From Desulfuromonadaceae bacterium GWC2_58_13 (GTDB lineage Bacteria > Desulfobacterota > Desulfuromonadia > Desulfuromonadales > Trichloromonadaceae): 14,908 nt of DNA. The stretch is from positions 1-14,908 of the forward strand of contig MHXM01000132.1 of NCBI GenBank assembly GCA_001825565.1, given 5' to 3'. Both the position numbers and the translations under genes were made by a program. The notes under the pieces were generated by a model, which had not been told where the DNA came from, did not search any database, and worked only from the letters and a program-made list of their open reading frames with translations. This document shows positions 8,208 through 14,891 of the stretch, in pieces. Within the stretch, counting starts at the first letter, position 1, and each line of letters begins with the position of its first letter.

Positions 8208-8774
8208 TTACTTGAGCAGGGTATGTTCCAGCACGATCTTCACGCCTATGCCGCACAACACCAAACCGCCGAAAATTTCGACCCGCTTGCCCCACAGGCT
8301 GCCGATCCTGCCGCCGAGCAGCATGCCGACCACGGTCAGAACGCCGCAGACCAGGCCGATCACCACGGCCGGAAGCCAAACGCTGACTTCGAGCATCCCC
8401 AGTGACAATCCGACCGCCAGGGCGTCGATGCTGGTGGCGACCGCCAGCATGACCATGGTCAGTCCACGGGTGGGATCGGTCGGGCTGGTTTCCTCGTCCG
8501 TTTCTTCAAACGCCTCGCGGATCATCTTGATGCCGACAAAGGCAAGAAGTCCAAACGCGATCCAGTGGTCATAGGCAGAGATCCATTGTTGCACGGTGAT
8601 CCCCGCCAGCCAGCCGATTACCGGCATCATGGCCTGAAACAGTCCGAAGTGAAATCCGAAACGGAACAGGTGACGACCGGTAATCCGTTCCAGTGTCACG
8701 CCCGCGGCCAGGGCCACGGCAAAGGCATCCATGGCCAGGGCCACGGCGATGCCGAATATGGTCAATACGTCCAC
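8208..8774 (-). CDS. mntP: manganese efflux pump MntP
   Basis: A 188-residue, six-helix inner membrane protein of the MntP (YebN/DUF204) family, which exports Mn2+ and protects against manganese excess. Two homologous halves are visible, each with the family's conserved acidic motif: AMDAFAV with Asp16 in helix 1 and TSIDALAVG with Asp117 in helix 4. An acidic cytoplasmic loop (EETDEETSPTDP, about 91-101) separates the halves. Length matches the family norm. The start is a GTG at 8774-8772, chosen because AGGAGGG lies eight bases upstream; the nearby ATG at 8782 is out of frame. It is divergent from fabI and convergent with the giant gene, so it appears monocistronic. In other bacteria mntP is often controlled by MntR or a yybP-ykoY riboswitch; I see no riboswitch motifs here, only an inverted repeat over the promoter. 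Confidence 0.93.
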   Translation of the reverse strand: MDVLTIFGIAVALAMDAFAVALAAGVTLERITGRHLFRFGFHFGLFQAMMPVIGWLAGITVQQWISAYDHWIAFGLLAFVGIKMIREAFEETDEETSPTDPTRGLTMVMLAVATSIDALAVGLSLGMLEVSVWLPAVVIGLVCGVLTVVGMLLGGRIGSLWGKRVEIFGGLVLCGIGVKIVLEHTLLK

Positions 8775-8782
8775 CGGGACAT

Positions 8783-8789
8783 CCCTCCT
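8783..8789 (-). promoter_or_regulatory. ribosome binding site of mntP
   Basis: Read on the - strand this is AGGAGGG, eight bases before the GTG at 8774. It decides for the GTG start and against the out-of-frame ATG at 8782-8780. Confidence 0.8.
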
Positions 8790-8797
8790 TTTAAGTT

Positions 8798-8819
8798 GCC
8801 GGAATTGTCGTATTCCGCC
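8798..8819. promoter_or_regulatory. inverted repeat over the mntP -10, candidate operator
   Basis: GGAAT (8801-8805) and ATTCC (8812-8816) are separated by six bases. Extending three bases on each side keeps seven of eight positions symmetric. The repeat covers the predicted -10 of mntP, where a bound repressor would block transcription. The binding protein is not known; a manganese-responsive MntR-type regulator is a guess from context only. Confidence 0.3.
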
Positions 8820-8832
8820 TCCCGCTTGTCAA
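8804..8832 (-). promoter_or_regulatory. sigma-70-type promoter of mntP
   Basis: On the - strand there is a perfect -35 TTGACA (8832-8827), a 17-base spacer, and GACAAT (8809-8804) as a four-of-six -10. Transcription would begin near 8797, leaving a leader of only about 20 bases before the GTG. A leader this short leaves no room for a riboswitch. Confidence 0.5.
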
Positions 8833-8866
8833 TGGCAAATCCAAACGCTTTAATCCAGCCCGGAGG

Positions 8867-8895
8867 CCGCTGTTTCCCCGCCCTGGGCGTAGCGG
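8867..8895. repeat. nested inverted repeat in the mntP-fabI divergent region
   Basis: The outer arms are CCGCT (8867-8871) and AGCGG (8891-8895); the inner near-palindrome is CGCCC T GGGCG (8879-8889). It lies upstream of both divergent genes, outside the predicted mntP transcript. Just beyond it, ACGCT (8901-8905) and AGCGT (8916-8920) form another short inverted repeat nearer fabI. These are candidate protein-binding sites with no known cognate factor. The rest of the 201-base gap holds only the promoters and ribosome binding sites. Confidence 0.3.
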
Positions 8896-8959
8896 TCAAA
8901 ACGCTTGCTTTATCTAGCGTGATCTGTTAAAAATCTCCCTTCAAACAAGGAGATAACGC

Positions 8960-8965
8960 AAGGAG
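8960..8965 (+). promoter_or_regulatory. ribosome binding site of fabI
   Basis: AAGGAG lies ten bases before the ATG at 8976, which supports that start over the in-frame ATG at 8985. A second AAGGAG at 8947-8952 is too far upstream to serve. Confidence 0.65.
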
Positions 8966-8975
8966 AAATTATTAA

Positions 8976-9743
8976 ATGGGTTTGATGGCAGGAAAACGCG
9001 GCATCATTTTCGGGGTCGCGAACGAGATGAGTATCGCCTGGGGAATTGCTCAGCAGCTCAAGGCTGCCGGGGCTTCCCTGGCTTTTACATATTTGAACGA
9101 TGCGCTCGAAAAGCGGGTGCGTCCCCTGGCGGAAAGTCTGGATGCAGAACTGATTCTTCCCTGCGATGTCTGCAAGGACGAGGAGATCGAAGCGGTATTC
9201 GAAACGGTTCGCCAGGAATGGGGTTCCATCGATTTCGTGGTGCATGCGGTAGCCTTCGCCAATCGTGAAGACCTTAAACAAGGTTTCAGCCAGACCAGTC
9301 GCGCCGGTTTTCAACTGGCCCTTGATATCAGCGCGTATTCGCTGGTCGCGATCACTCGTTACGCCGTCCCCCTGATGACCCATGGCGGCAGCATCGTCAC
9401 CATGACTTACCTCGGGTCCGTGCGGACCATTCCCAACTATAACGTCATGGGCGTGGCCAAGGCCGCGCTCGAGGCTTCGGTGCGCTATCTGGCGGTCGAA
9501 TTGGGCGAGAAGGGGATCCGCGTCAACGCCATTTCCGCCGGTCCGATCAAGACCCTGGCGGCGTCCGGTATCGCCAACTTTCGGGAGAAGATCAAGTTGA
9601 TGGACGACCGTGCGCCACTCAAACGCTGCGTCGATCAGGAAGAAGTCGGCAAGTCCACCCTGTATCTGCTGTCCGATCTGGCCAGCGGCGTAACCGGCGA
9701 AGTCCACTACGTTGACGCCGGTTTCAACATTACCGGGGCATGA
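8976..9743 (+). CDS. fabI: enoyl-[acyl-carrier-protein] reductase (NADH) FabI
   Basis: A 255-residue cytosolic short-chain dehydrogenase/reductase fold enzyme that performs the last reduction of each fatty-acid elongation cycle, converting trans-2-enoyl-ACP to acyl-ACP with NAD(P)H. The FabI-type cofactor signature GVANEMSIAWGIA (13-25) is present, as is the FabI catalytic arrangement: Tyr145 in TYLGS, then Tyr155-x6-Lys162 in YNVMGVAK. The late motif NAISAGPIKTLAASGI (184-199) covers the substrate-binding loop. Length equals the family norm, and no key residue is missing. It has its own start signals and a strong terminator directly after the stop, so it is probably transcribed alone. It lies divergent to mntP, with which there is no evident functional link. 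No clear promoter hexamers were found; weak candidates TTGCTT (8905) and TTAAAA (8927) are poorly spaced. Confidence 0.95.
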   Translation: MGLMAGKRGIIFGVANEMSIAWGIAQQLKAAGASLAFTYLNDALEKRVRPLAESLDAELILPCDVCKDEEIEAVFETVRQEWGSIDFVVHAVAFANREDLKQGFSQTSRAGFQLALDISAYSLVAITRYAVPLMTHGGSIVTMTYLGSVRTIPNYNVMGVAKAALEASVRYLAVELGEKGIRVNAISAGPIKTLAASGIANFREKIKLMDDRAPLKRCVDQEEVGKSTLYLLSDLASGVTGEVHYVDAGFNITGA

Positions 9744-9767
9744 AGGTTCTGTCGAAAATTTTACATC

Positions 9768-9800
9768 AAGGGGCTCTTTCGGCCCCTTTTTTCGTTTTTT
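9768..9800 (+). terminator. intrinsic terminator after fabI
   Basis: The stem AAGGGGC (9768-9774) pairs with GCCCCTT (9782-9788) across a seven-base loop. It is followed by a T-run (9787-9792) and a second T6 at 9795-9800. It lies 25 bases after the fabI stop and separates fabI from hflX. Confidence 0.88.
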
Positions 9801-9831
9801 CCCGCCCAGCCAGCCGGATGTTGAGAGGTCA

Positions 9832-11463
9832 ATGGTGATCCAGGGTAATCTTTCGGGACTCAAGGCGAGCCAGATTCAGGCGCTCGAACGTATCTACCGG
9901 CGGCGGATTCCCGTCGACCAGGTGATCACTCCGGAGCTGGCACGTTTTCTGACCGAAAGGTCCTTCGACATGAACCGCCAGGTCGGGGTGATCATCGACC
10001 GGCAGGGGACCGTCAAGCACGTTATCGTTGGCGACGATCGCGAGATCGTCATCCCCGACCTTTCCGATGTCGGGCTCGGCCGCAGCGGGTTGCGCGGGCT
10101 GCGCTGCATCCACACCCACCTCAAGGGCGAGCCCCTTTCCCAGGACGACCTGACCGACCTGGCCTTGTTGCGGCTCGACCTGATGGTGGCCATTGCGGTC
10201 GGGGAGGGCGGTCTGCCGGGGCGAATTCATTATGCCCACGTCCTGCCGCCGGGCTCCGGCGGCAAGAGCGTCGAAACCCTGTCCGCGCCATCGGTACACG
10301 ATTTCGATTTCGACGCAGAGGCTTTTCTCCGTGCCCTTGACGAGGAACTGGAGCGAAAGATAGGGGAGACCATCGATCTCTCCGACCTTCGTGAAAAGGC
10401 CATCCTCATCTCGGTCAGTCAGGGGGCCCGCCAGGAAACCGAGGATTCCCTCGACGAACTGGCCGAACTGGCCCGCACCGCCGACGTGGTGGTGCTCGAC
10501 CGGGTGATTCAACGTCCGCGCCAGCTCAATCCCAAGTACCTGATGGGGGAGGGGAAGGTCAAGGAAGTCATCATCCGCGCCCTGCAGCAAGGGGCGACCC
10601 TGTTGATTTTCGATCAGGATCTGTCGCCGGTGCAGGTGCGTTCCATTTCGGCCATCACCGAAATCAAGGTCATCGACCGCAGCCAGCTGATTCTCGACAT
10701 CTTCGCCCGCCGGGCCCATACCCTCGATGGCAAGGTGCAGGTCGAGCTGGCCCAGCTCAAGTACATCATGCCGCGGCTGATCGGCCGGGGTACCGCCCTC
10801 TCCCGCCTGATGGGGGGGATCGGCGGCCGCGGCCCCGGCGAAACCAAGCTGGAGATCGACCGCCGGCGGATTCGCGACCGCATCGCCCGGCTCGAAAAAC
10901 AGCTGGCCGGGCTGGCCAAGGGCCGATTGCAGCGCCGGCAGCGTCGCATCCGTGCCGAGGTGCCGATCGTTTCGATTGTCGGCTACACCAATGCCGGCAA
11001 GTCGACCCTTTTGAATGCCCTGACCCAGAGCAAGGTCTTCACCGAAGACCTGCTGTTCGCCACCCTCGACACCTCGACCCGGCGGCTGCGTTTTCCCATG
11101 GAGCGGGAAGTCATCATCACCGATACCGTCGGCTTTATCCGCAAACTGCCCAAAAGCCTGCTTGGCGCCTTCAAGGCGACCCTCGAAGAGCTGGAGGACG
11201 CCGATCTCTTGCTACACGTGGTCGATCTCGGCAATCCCCGGTTCGAGGAGCATATCCGGTCCGTGGAGCGGATATTGCAGGACCTCGGACTCGACCGCAT
11301 ATCGCGGCTCTTGGTATTCAATAAAATCGATCTGATCCCCCAGGAGGAAGTCGCCCCGCTGTGCCGCCGCTTTACCGCCATTCCCGTAAGTGCCCGGGAA
11401 CGCAGCACCTTTGACGGACTATTGGCCGAACTGCAGCACCGGTTCTGGCCCGACGACGAATGA
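9832..11463 (+). CDS. hflX: long-form ribosome-associated GTPase HflX
   Basis: A 543-residue protein; E. coli HflX is about 426. HflX binds the large ribosomal subunit and splits stalled ribosomes. From about residue 188 it follows the family: the HflX domain with PKYLMGEGK (234-242), DRSQLILDIFARRA (282-295) and GGRGPGETKLEIDRRRIRDR (331-350), a basic coiled linker, then the GTPase. G1 is GYTNAGKST (384-392), G3 DTVGF (431-435), G4 NKID (497-500) and G5 SAR (520-522). Residues 1-187 are an extension in which HTHLKGEPLSQDD (94-106) resembles a JAMM/RadC metal site. ATG 9832 was chosen; GTG 9835 is possible and better spaced from GAGAGG (9823-9828). The frame stays open upstream into fabI and its terminator, which is not credible as coding. 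It probably leads an operon with mltD. Confidence 0.93.
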   Translation: MVIQGNLSGLKASQIQALERIYRRRIPVDQVITPELARFLTERSFDMNRQVGVIIDRQGTVKHVIVGDDREIVIPDLSDVGLGRSGLRGLRCIHTHLKGEPLSQDDLTDLALLRLDLMVAIAVGEGGLPGRIHYAHVLPPGSGGKSVETLSAPSVHDFDFDAEAFLRALDEELERKIGETIDLSDLREKAILISVSQGARQETEDSLDELAELARTADVVVLDRVIQRPRQLNPKYLMGEGKVKEVIIRALQQGATLLIFDQDLSPVQVRSISAITEIKVIDRSQLILDIFARRAHTLDGKVQVELAQLKYIMPRLIGRGTALSRLMGGIGGRGPGETKLEIDRRRIRDRIARLEKQLAGLAKGRLQRRQRRIRAEVPIVSIVGYTNAGKSTLLNALTQSKVFTEDLLFATLDTSTRRLRFPMEREVIITDTVGFIRKLPKSLLGAFKATLEELEDADLLLHVVDLGNPRFEEHIRSVERILQDLGLDRISRLLVFNKIDLIPQEEVAPLCRRFTAIPVSARERSTFDGLLAELQHRFWPDDE

Positions 11464-11470
11464 CGCAGGG

Positions 11471-11494
11471 AATGCCGGGTTGCCACCGGGCATT
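11471..11494 (+). promoter_or_regulatory. hairpin between hflX and mltD, possible attenuator
   Basis: AATGCCGG (11471-11478) can pair with CC-GGCATT (11486-11494) around a seven-base loop with one bulged G. Only TTT partly overlaps its 3' end, so full termination is unlikely. It may partly reduce read-through or stabilise one of the two messages. Confidence 0.3.
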
Positions 11495-11507
11495 TCGCGG
11501 ATGTTCT

Positions 11508-11513
11508 GGAGGT
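11508..11513 (+). promoter_or_regulatory. ribosome binding site of mltD
   Basis: GGAGGT lies four bases before the ATG at 11518, which fixes the start of the lipoprotein signal peptide. Confidence 0.7.
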
Positions 11514-11517
11514 TAAA

Positions 11518-13218
11518 ATGAAAATTCTCTGGGCTTTGCCGGTAGTTCTGCTACTCGGCGGTTGTTTCTGGCTGACACCGGACAAGCAGGTCGCGGTCCC
11601 GACTATTACGGCACCCAACGTCGCGGTCGGCTCGGCCAAATCGCCGGTTGGCGCTGTCCCAAAGCGACACGGATTTTCGGTGATGGCGATTGCCGAGCCG
11701 GCGGCGGTAGAGGTTTGCCCTTCGCCTTTGGCGGAAGAGCTCGATGCCGAAACCCTCGAAGACAATCTGATCCTTTCCGGAACCGACCAGCATCCGCCGG
11801 AGAACGAGGGGCTGACCCTGCTGACCGATGAAATGGTTTTCGACTTTCCCGTGGTCGAAAACGAAAAAGTTCGTTATTTCATTGATTATTACACCGGTTC
11901 CGCCCGCAAGACCTTTACCCGCTGGTTGCAGCGCTCGGAGCGCTATATTCCCTTCATGCGCAAAATCTTCGAGGAAGAGGGGTTGCCCCAAGACCTGATT
12001 TACCTGGCCCTGGTCGAATCCGGGTTCAACGACAAGGCCTACAGCTGGGCCCATGCCGCCGGTCCCTGGCAATTTATCGAAAGCACCGGCAATCTTTATG
12101 GATTGAGCAACGACTGGTGGCGGGACGAACGCCGGGATTTCGAGAAATCGACCCGGGCGGCGGCCAAGTTTCTCAACGACCTGTACCAGCGCTTCGACGG
12201 CGACTGGTATCTCGCGGTGGCTGCTTACAATGCCGGCGGCGGCAAGATTTCCAAAGCGGTTGAAAAATACGATACCCGGGATTTCTGGGAATTGACCCGG
12301 GGATCGTATCTGCAGACCGAAACCAAGAACTACCTGCCAAAACTGCTGGCGGTTCTGACCATTGCCAGAAACCCCGAAGAATACGGCTTCGACAATCTCG
12401 ATTGTCTGGCGCCTATAGAGTACGACCTGGTTACCATCCCCGAGGTTACCGATCTCGAACTGGTCGCCAAACTCTGCGAGGTTTCCTATGATGAAATCAA
12501 GGCTCTTAACCCTGAGCTCAAACGCTGGTGTACTCCCCCGGGAGCGGACGAGTACGAGTTGCGTATTCCGTCCGGCAAAAAAAACCTTTTTGAAGAACGC
12601 TACGCTCAGGTACCCCCCGACCGGCGCGCCAATTATAAACGCCATCGGATTGCCCGGGGCGACACCCTGGGGGCGATTGCCAAGAAATACGACATCCGGA
12701 TCGACGACATCGTCGACCTCAACAATATCCACAATTCCCGTGCCCTCAAGGTTGGTCGCGATCTGATCCTGCCGCTGCACCAGAGCTACAGTCAGTTGCC
12801 GGTGAAGGAGATGAAGGATGATTACGTGCGTTCCCGCCGCAAGACCTACCAGGTACGCAACGGCGACAGTCTGTGGTCGATCGCCAAGCGATTCGATGTC
12901 GGCGAGAAGGACCTGCGGGTCTGGAACAAGCTTGGTCGGAGCAACGTCATCCGTCCCGGTCAGACACTGATGGTGTCGTCGACAGGAGACAGCTCTCCTT
13001 CCACGGCCAAAAAAGTCGCGACTGCCGCCAAGCCGGCGACGAAGTCGGCCCGCAAGGTCGTCTATCAGGTTAAGCCCGGCGATACCCTGTCGGATATCGG
13101 CGACAGATATTCGGTATCGACCGACCGTATCCTCCATTGGAACAATCTGGCGGAGAATCACGTGCTGCGTCCCGGCGATGAACTGACCCTGATGATTAAC
13201 GATGAGCAACGCGGCTGA
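11518..13218 (+). CDS. mltD: membrane-bound lytic murein transglycosylase D, LysM lipoprotein
   Basis: A 566-residue lipoprotein that cleaves the MurNAc-GlcNAc bond of peptidoglycan, forming 1,6-anhydro ends. The signal peptide ends in the lipobox LGGC with Cys16; the residue after Cys is Phe, so outer-membrane sorting is expected. After a low-complexity linker, the SLT (family 1) catalytic domain runs from about 140 to 250, with the catalytic Glu167 in LALVESGF, then AAGPWQFIESTG (180-191) and AVAAYNAGGGKI (233-244). Three LysM peptidoglycan-binding repeats follow at about 374-420, 442-487 and 513-560, plus a degenerate LysM-like stretch near 308-353. This is the usual MltD layout at slightly above the usual length. 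It lies 54 bases after hflX, and its 3' end overlaps the next gene by 17 bases, indicating cotranscription. Confidence 0.92.
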   Translation: MKILWALPVVLLLGGCFWLTPDKQVAVPTITAPNVAVGSAKSPVGAVPKRHGFSVMAIAEPAAVEVCPSPLAEELDAETLEDNLILSGTDQHPPENEGLTLLTDEMVFDFPVVENEKVRYFIDYYTGSARKTFTRWLQRSERYIPFMRKIFEEEGLPQDLIYLALVESGFNDKAYSWAHAAGPWQFIESTGNLYGLSNDWWRDERRDFEKSTRAAAKFLNDLYQRFDGDWYLAVAAYNAGGGKISKAVEKYDTRDFWELTRGSYLQTETKNYLPKLLAVLTIARNPEEYGFDNLDCLAPIEYDLVTIPEVTDLELVAKLCEVSYDEIKALNPELKRWCTPPGADEYELRIPSGKKNLFEERYAQVPPDRRANYKRHRIARGDTLGAIAKKYDIRIDDIVDLNNIHNSRALKVGRDLILPLHQSYSQLPVKEMKDDYVRSRRKTYQVRNGDSLWSIAKRFDVGEKDLRVWNKLGRSNVIRPGQTLMVSSTGDSSPSTAKKVATAAKPATKSARKVVYQVKPGDTLSDIGDRYSVSTDRILHWNNLAENHVLRPGDELTLMINDEQRG

Positions 13219-13972
13219 GCCTCGATCGGCTCTTTTTCTCAACCGGCTCGTCCCGCTTTCCGGGCGGTATGAACGGCTGTATTTCGGCGCCGAGTTTTGT
13301 CCCTGGCTGTTGCCGCAACCCGAGGCAGGGGTAGCGGCCTGCCGGGCTGCCCACGACCAGGGATGGCATTTCACCCTGGCCACGCCGGTGCTGGCCGAGT
13401 CGGTGTTGCCGCGTCTGCGCGACCTGCTGGAGGCGCTGGCTGGCCTGGTGGAACCTGGCGACGAAGTGCTGATCTCCGACTGGGGGGCGCTGGAGCTGGT
13501 TCGCGAAGCGCTGCCGCAACTGCCGATTCTTCTCGGTCGAATTCTCTCGGGGCAGAAGCGCGGCCCGCGCATCCTTGAGCTTCCCCTTACTGTTGAGCAG
13601 CGGGAGTATTTTCGGCGCGGCAGCTGGTATGGTCGGGAAGCTGCTGCCTTGCTGGAGGAAATGGGGATCGCCCGGGTCGAGCTGGATAACCTGCTGCAGG
13701 GACTGGCTCCCTTGCCGACCGGGTTGACCGGTTCTCTCCATTATCCCTATGCCATGGTGACTTCCAGCCGCAACTGTCCGTTTCGCGTGGATTTGAAGGG
13801 AACGGGCTGCGGGTCCCGCTGCGGCGAGGCATTCCGGCTGGAAACCGACCAGACTCCGATCCCGCTGCTGCAATGCGGCAATACCCAATTCCTGCAGAAT
13901 CCAGCCCTTCCCAGCGACCCTTCCGCCCTCGGCATCGACCGCTTGGTACACCATCCATATCTGCCCCGCTGA
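13202..13972 (+). CDS. peptidase U32-like protein resembling UbiV, probable [4Fe-4S] protein
   Basis: A 256-residue soluble protein without a signal peptide. By eye it resembles the U32-family protein UbiV: LYFGAEFC (26-33) matches UbiV's early Cys segment, LATPVLAESVLPRLRDLL (59-76) matches its second strand-helix, and NCPF...GCGSRCGEAF (191-211) matches its late Cys cluster. Cys33, Cys192, Cys203 and Cys207 correspond to the four [4Fe-4S] ligands known in E. coli UbiV, and Cys225 is an extra. It is shorter than UbiV (about 290). UbiV works with UbiU in oxygen-independent ubiquinone hydroxylation; no UbiU is visible here, so that function should not be assigned. The start ATG at 13202 overlaps mltD by 17 bases with no clear ribosome binding site, suggesting translational coupling. 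Other U32 relatives (tRNA or rRNA modification proteins) are alternatives. Confidence 0.68.
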   Translation: MSNAAEPRSALFLNRLVPLSGRYERLYFGAEFCPWLLPQPEAGVAACRAAHDQGWHFTLATPVLAESVLPRLRDLLEALAGLVEPGDEVLISDWGALELVREALPQLPILLGRILSGQKRGPRILELPLTVEQREYFRRGSWYGREAAALLEEMGIARVELDNLLQGLAPLPTGLTGSLHYPYAMVTSSRNCPFRVDLKGTGCGSRCGEAFRLETDQTPIPLLQCGNTQFLQNPALPSDPSALGIDRLVHHPYLPR

Positions 13973-13989
13973 CCGACCGCAGGTTGGTC
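13971..13989 (+). promoter_or_regulatory. hairpin at the 3' end of the hflX-mltD-U32 unit
   Basis: GACCGACC (13971-13978, including the last two bases of the stop codon) pairs with GGTTGGTC (13982-13989) with one G-U, around a three-base loop. No T-run follows, so it is a weak or factor-dependent terminator at best. Confidence 0.3.
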
Positions 13990-14007
13990 CCGACTAAGTA
14001 TATCTCT

Positions 14008-14036
14008 TTGACTTTTAAAGGTGAGGTTGCTACACT
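14008..14036 (+). promoter_or_regulatory. sigma-70-type promoter of the TPR gene
   Basis: TTGACT (14008-14013), exactly 17 bases, then TACACT (14031-14036). Both hexamers are close to consensus. Transcription would begin near 14043, giving a leader of about 45 bases with AAAGGA (14071-14076) before the ATG at 14088. Confidence 0.6.
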
Positions 14037-14087
14037 CTGTCGGCTCTGATGGGCTCATGAATACCTCCTGAAAGGATCATCCGAATA

Positions 14088-14813
14088 ATGCTCAATATCG
14101 TCATTTCCCTTGTTGTATGCCTTCTGGTCCATACCGGGCTGACACTTTATGCAGGGGTCGAACAGTGGATCGCCAGCATCGCTGCCGTGGCCTCCTTTAT
14201 GCTCCTTTATTTTCTGCTGACCCGCTTCGTGATGAAAAAGATCGGCGCCCTGATGGAAGTCGCCCAGCGCGACATCCAGGCCGGGCGATCCGAAAAGGCG
14301 GTTAAGGTACTGCAGGGCGGTTTCAAGTACGCCAAATGGCAGTTCTACATCAAGGGGCAACTCAATGCCCAGATCGGCACCATTCTTTATCTCAAGCGCG
14401 ATTTTGCCGAAGCTTTCGAGTATCTGCAAAAGGGCTTTGTGCGTCACTGGGTGGCCATGGGGATGCTCGGCATCTGCTACATGAAACGCAACAAATCAAA
14501 CAAAATGATCGATACTTTCGACAAGGCGACCGCCGCCAACAAGAAAGAGCCGATGCTTTGGAACCTTTATGGCTTCTGCCTGGATAAAATCGGGCAAAAA
14601 GACAAGGCCATTGAGGTCATGGAAAAAGGTCTCAAAAAGACCGGCGGCAACGAGGCTTTACAGGCCAATCTCGACGCCCTCAAAACGGGCAAAAAGATGA
14701 AAATGCAGGCGTATGGAGACCTTTGGTACCAGTTTCACCTGGAAAACCAGGGCACCCTCATCAAACAGCAGACCAAGGCGATACAAGGCCGACGCAACCT
14801 CGTAAAGCGGTAA
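14088..14813 (+). CDS. membrane-anchored TPR-repeat protein
   Basis: A 241-residue protein of unrecognised specific family. Residues 1-22 and 27-49 are two hydrophobic segments forming a helical hairpin, followed by MKK, so the C-terminal part is predicted to face the cytoplasm. The remainder is helical with TPR-type spacing: about 52-85 (weak), 90-117 (IGTILYLKRDFAEAFEYLQKG), 121-154 (LGICYMKRNKSNKMIDTFDKA) and 156-189 (LYGFCLDKIGQKDKAIEVMEKG). The C-terminal 50 residues are basic (KTGKKMKM, QGRRNLVKR). TPRs bind proteins, so a scaffold or assembly role at the inner membrane is the likely use; the partner is unknown. AAAGGA at 14071-14076, eleven bases upstream, supports the start. It has its own promoter and terminator and appears monocistronic. 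Confidence 0.85.
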   Translation: MLNIVISLVVCLLVHTGLTLYAGVEQWIASIAAVASFMLLYFLLTRFVMKKIGALMEVAQRDIQAGRSEKAVKVLQGGFKYAKWQFYIKGQLNAQIGTILYLKRDFAEAFEYLQKGFVRHWVAMGMLGICYMKRNKSNKMIDTFDKATAANKKEPMLWNLYGFCLDKIGQKDKAIEVMEKGLKKTGGNEALQANLDALKTGKKMKMQAYGDLWYQFHLENQGTLIKQQTKAIQGRRNLVKR

Positions 14814-14863
14814 TCGTGACCCGGAAAAAAGACCAAAAGACTTCAGAGACCAGGATGCTAAAT

Positions 14864-14891
14864 AACCCTTTCAAGACATTGAAGGGGTTTT
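14864..14891 (+). terminator. terminator hairpin after the TPR gene
   Basis: AACCCTTTCAA (14864-14874) pairs with TTGAAGGGGTT (14879-14889) with one G-U, around a GACA loop. The arm ends in a four-T run (14888-14891). The short T-run makes it a moderate terminator. The remaining bases to the window end hold no recognisable feature. Confidence 0.65.

Noticed and set aside
7167..8405. A 412-codon + strand frame overlapping the end of the giant gene and reaching into mntP
   Set aside because: It is Arg/His/Gln-rich, runs through the 19-bp hairpin and opposite mntP, and is out of frame with the FN3 domains; it is a compositional shadow.
8891..8915. A PsrA/FadR-like fatty-acid regulator site ahead of fabI (TCAAAACGCTTGCTTTA)
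   Set aside because: It has some resemblance to CAAAC...GTTTG-type operators, but the symmetry is poor and only one half matches; not enough to call.
8775..8960. A yybP-ykoY-type manganese riboswitch ahead of mntP
   Set aside because: I looked on the - strand for the conserved internal-loop motifs of that class and found none, and the best promoter lies only about 30 bases before the start codon.
9712..9831. The upstream extension of the hflX reading frame to 9712
   Set aside because: It would overlap the end of fabI and read through the strong terminator with its two T-runs. The HflX-like sequence begins at MVIQGNLSG (9832).
11551..13572. A 673-codon antisense frame opposite mltD and the U32-like gene
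   Set aside because: The sense strand holds a lipobox, SLT catalytic motifs and three LysM repeats; the antisense product has no recognisable feature.
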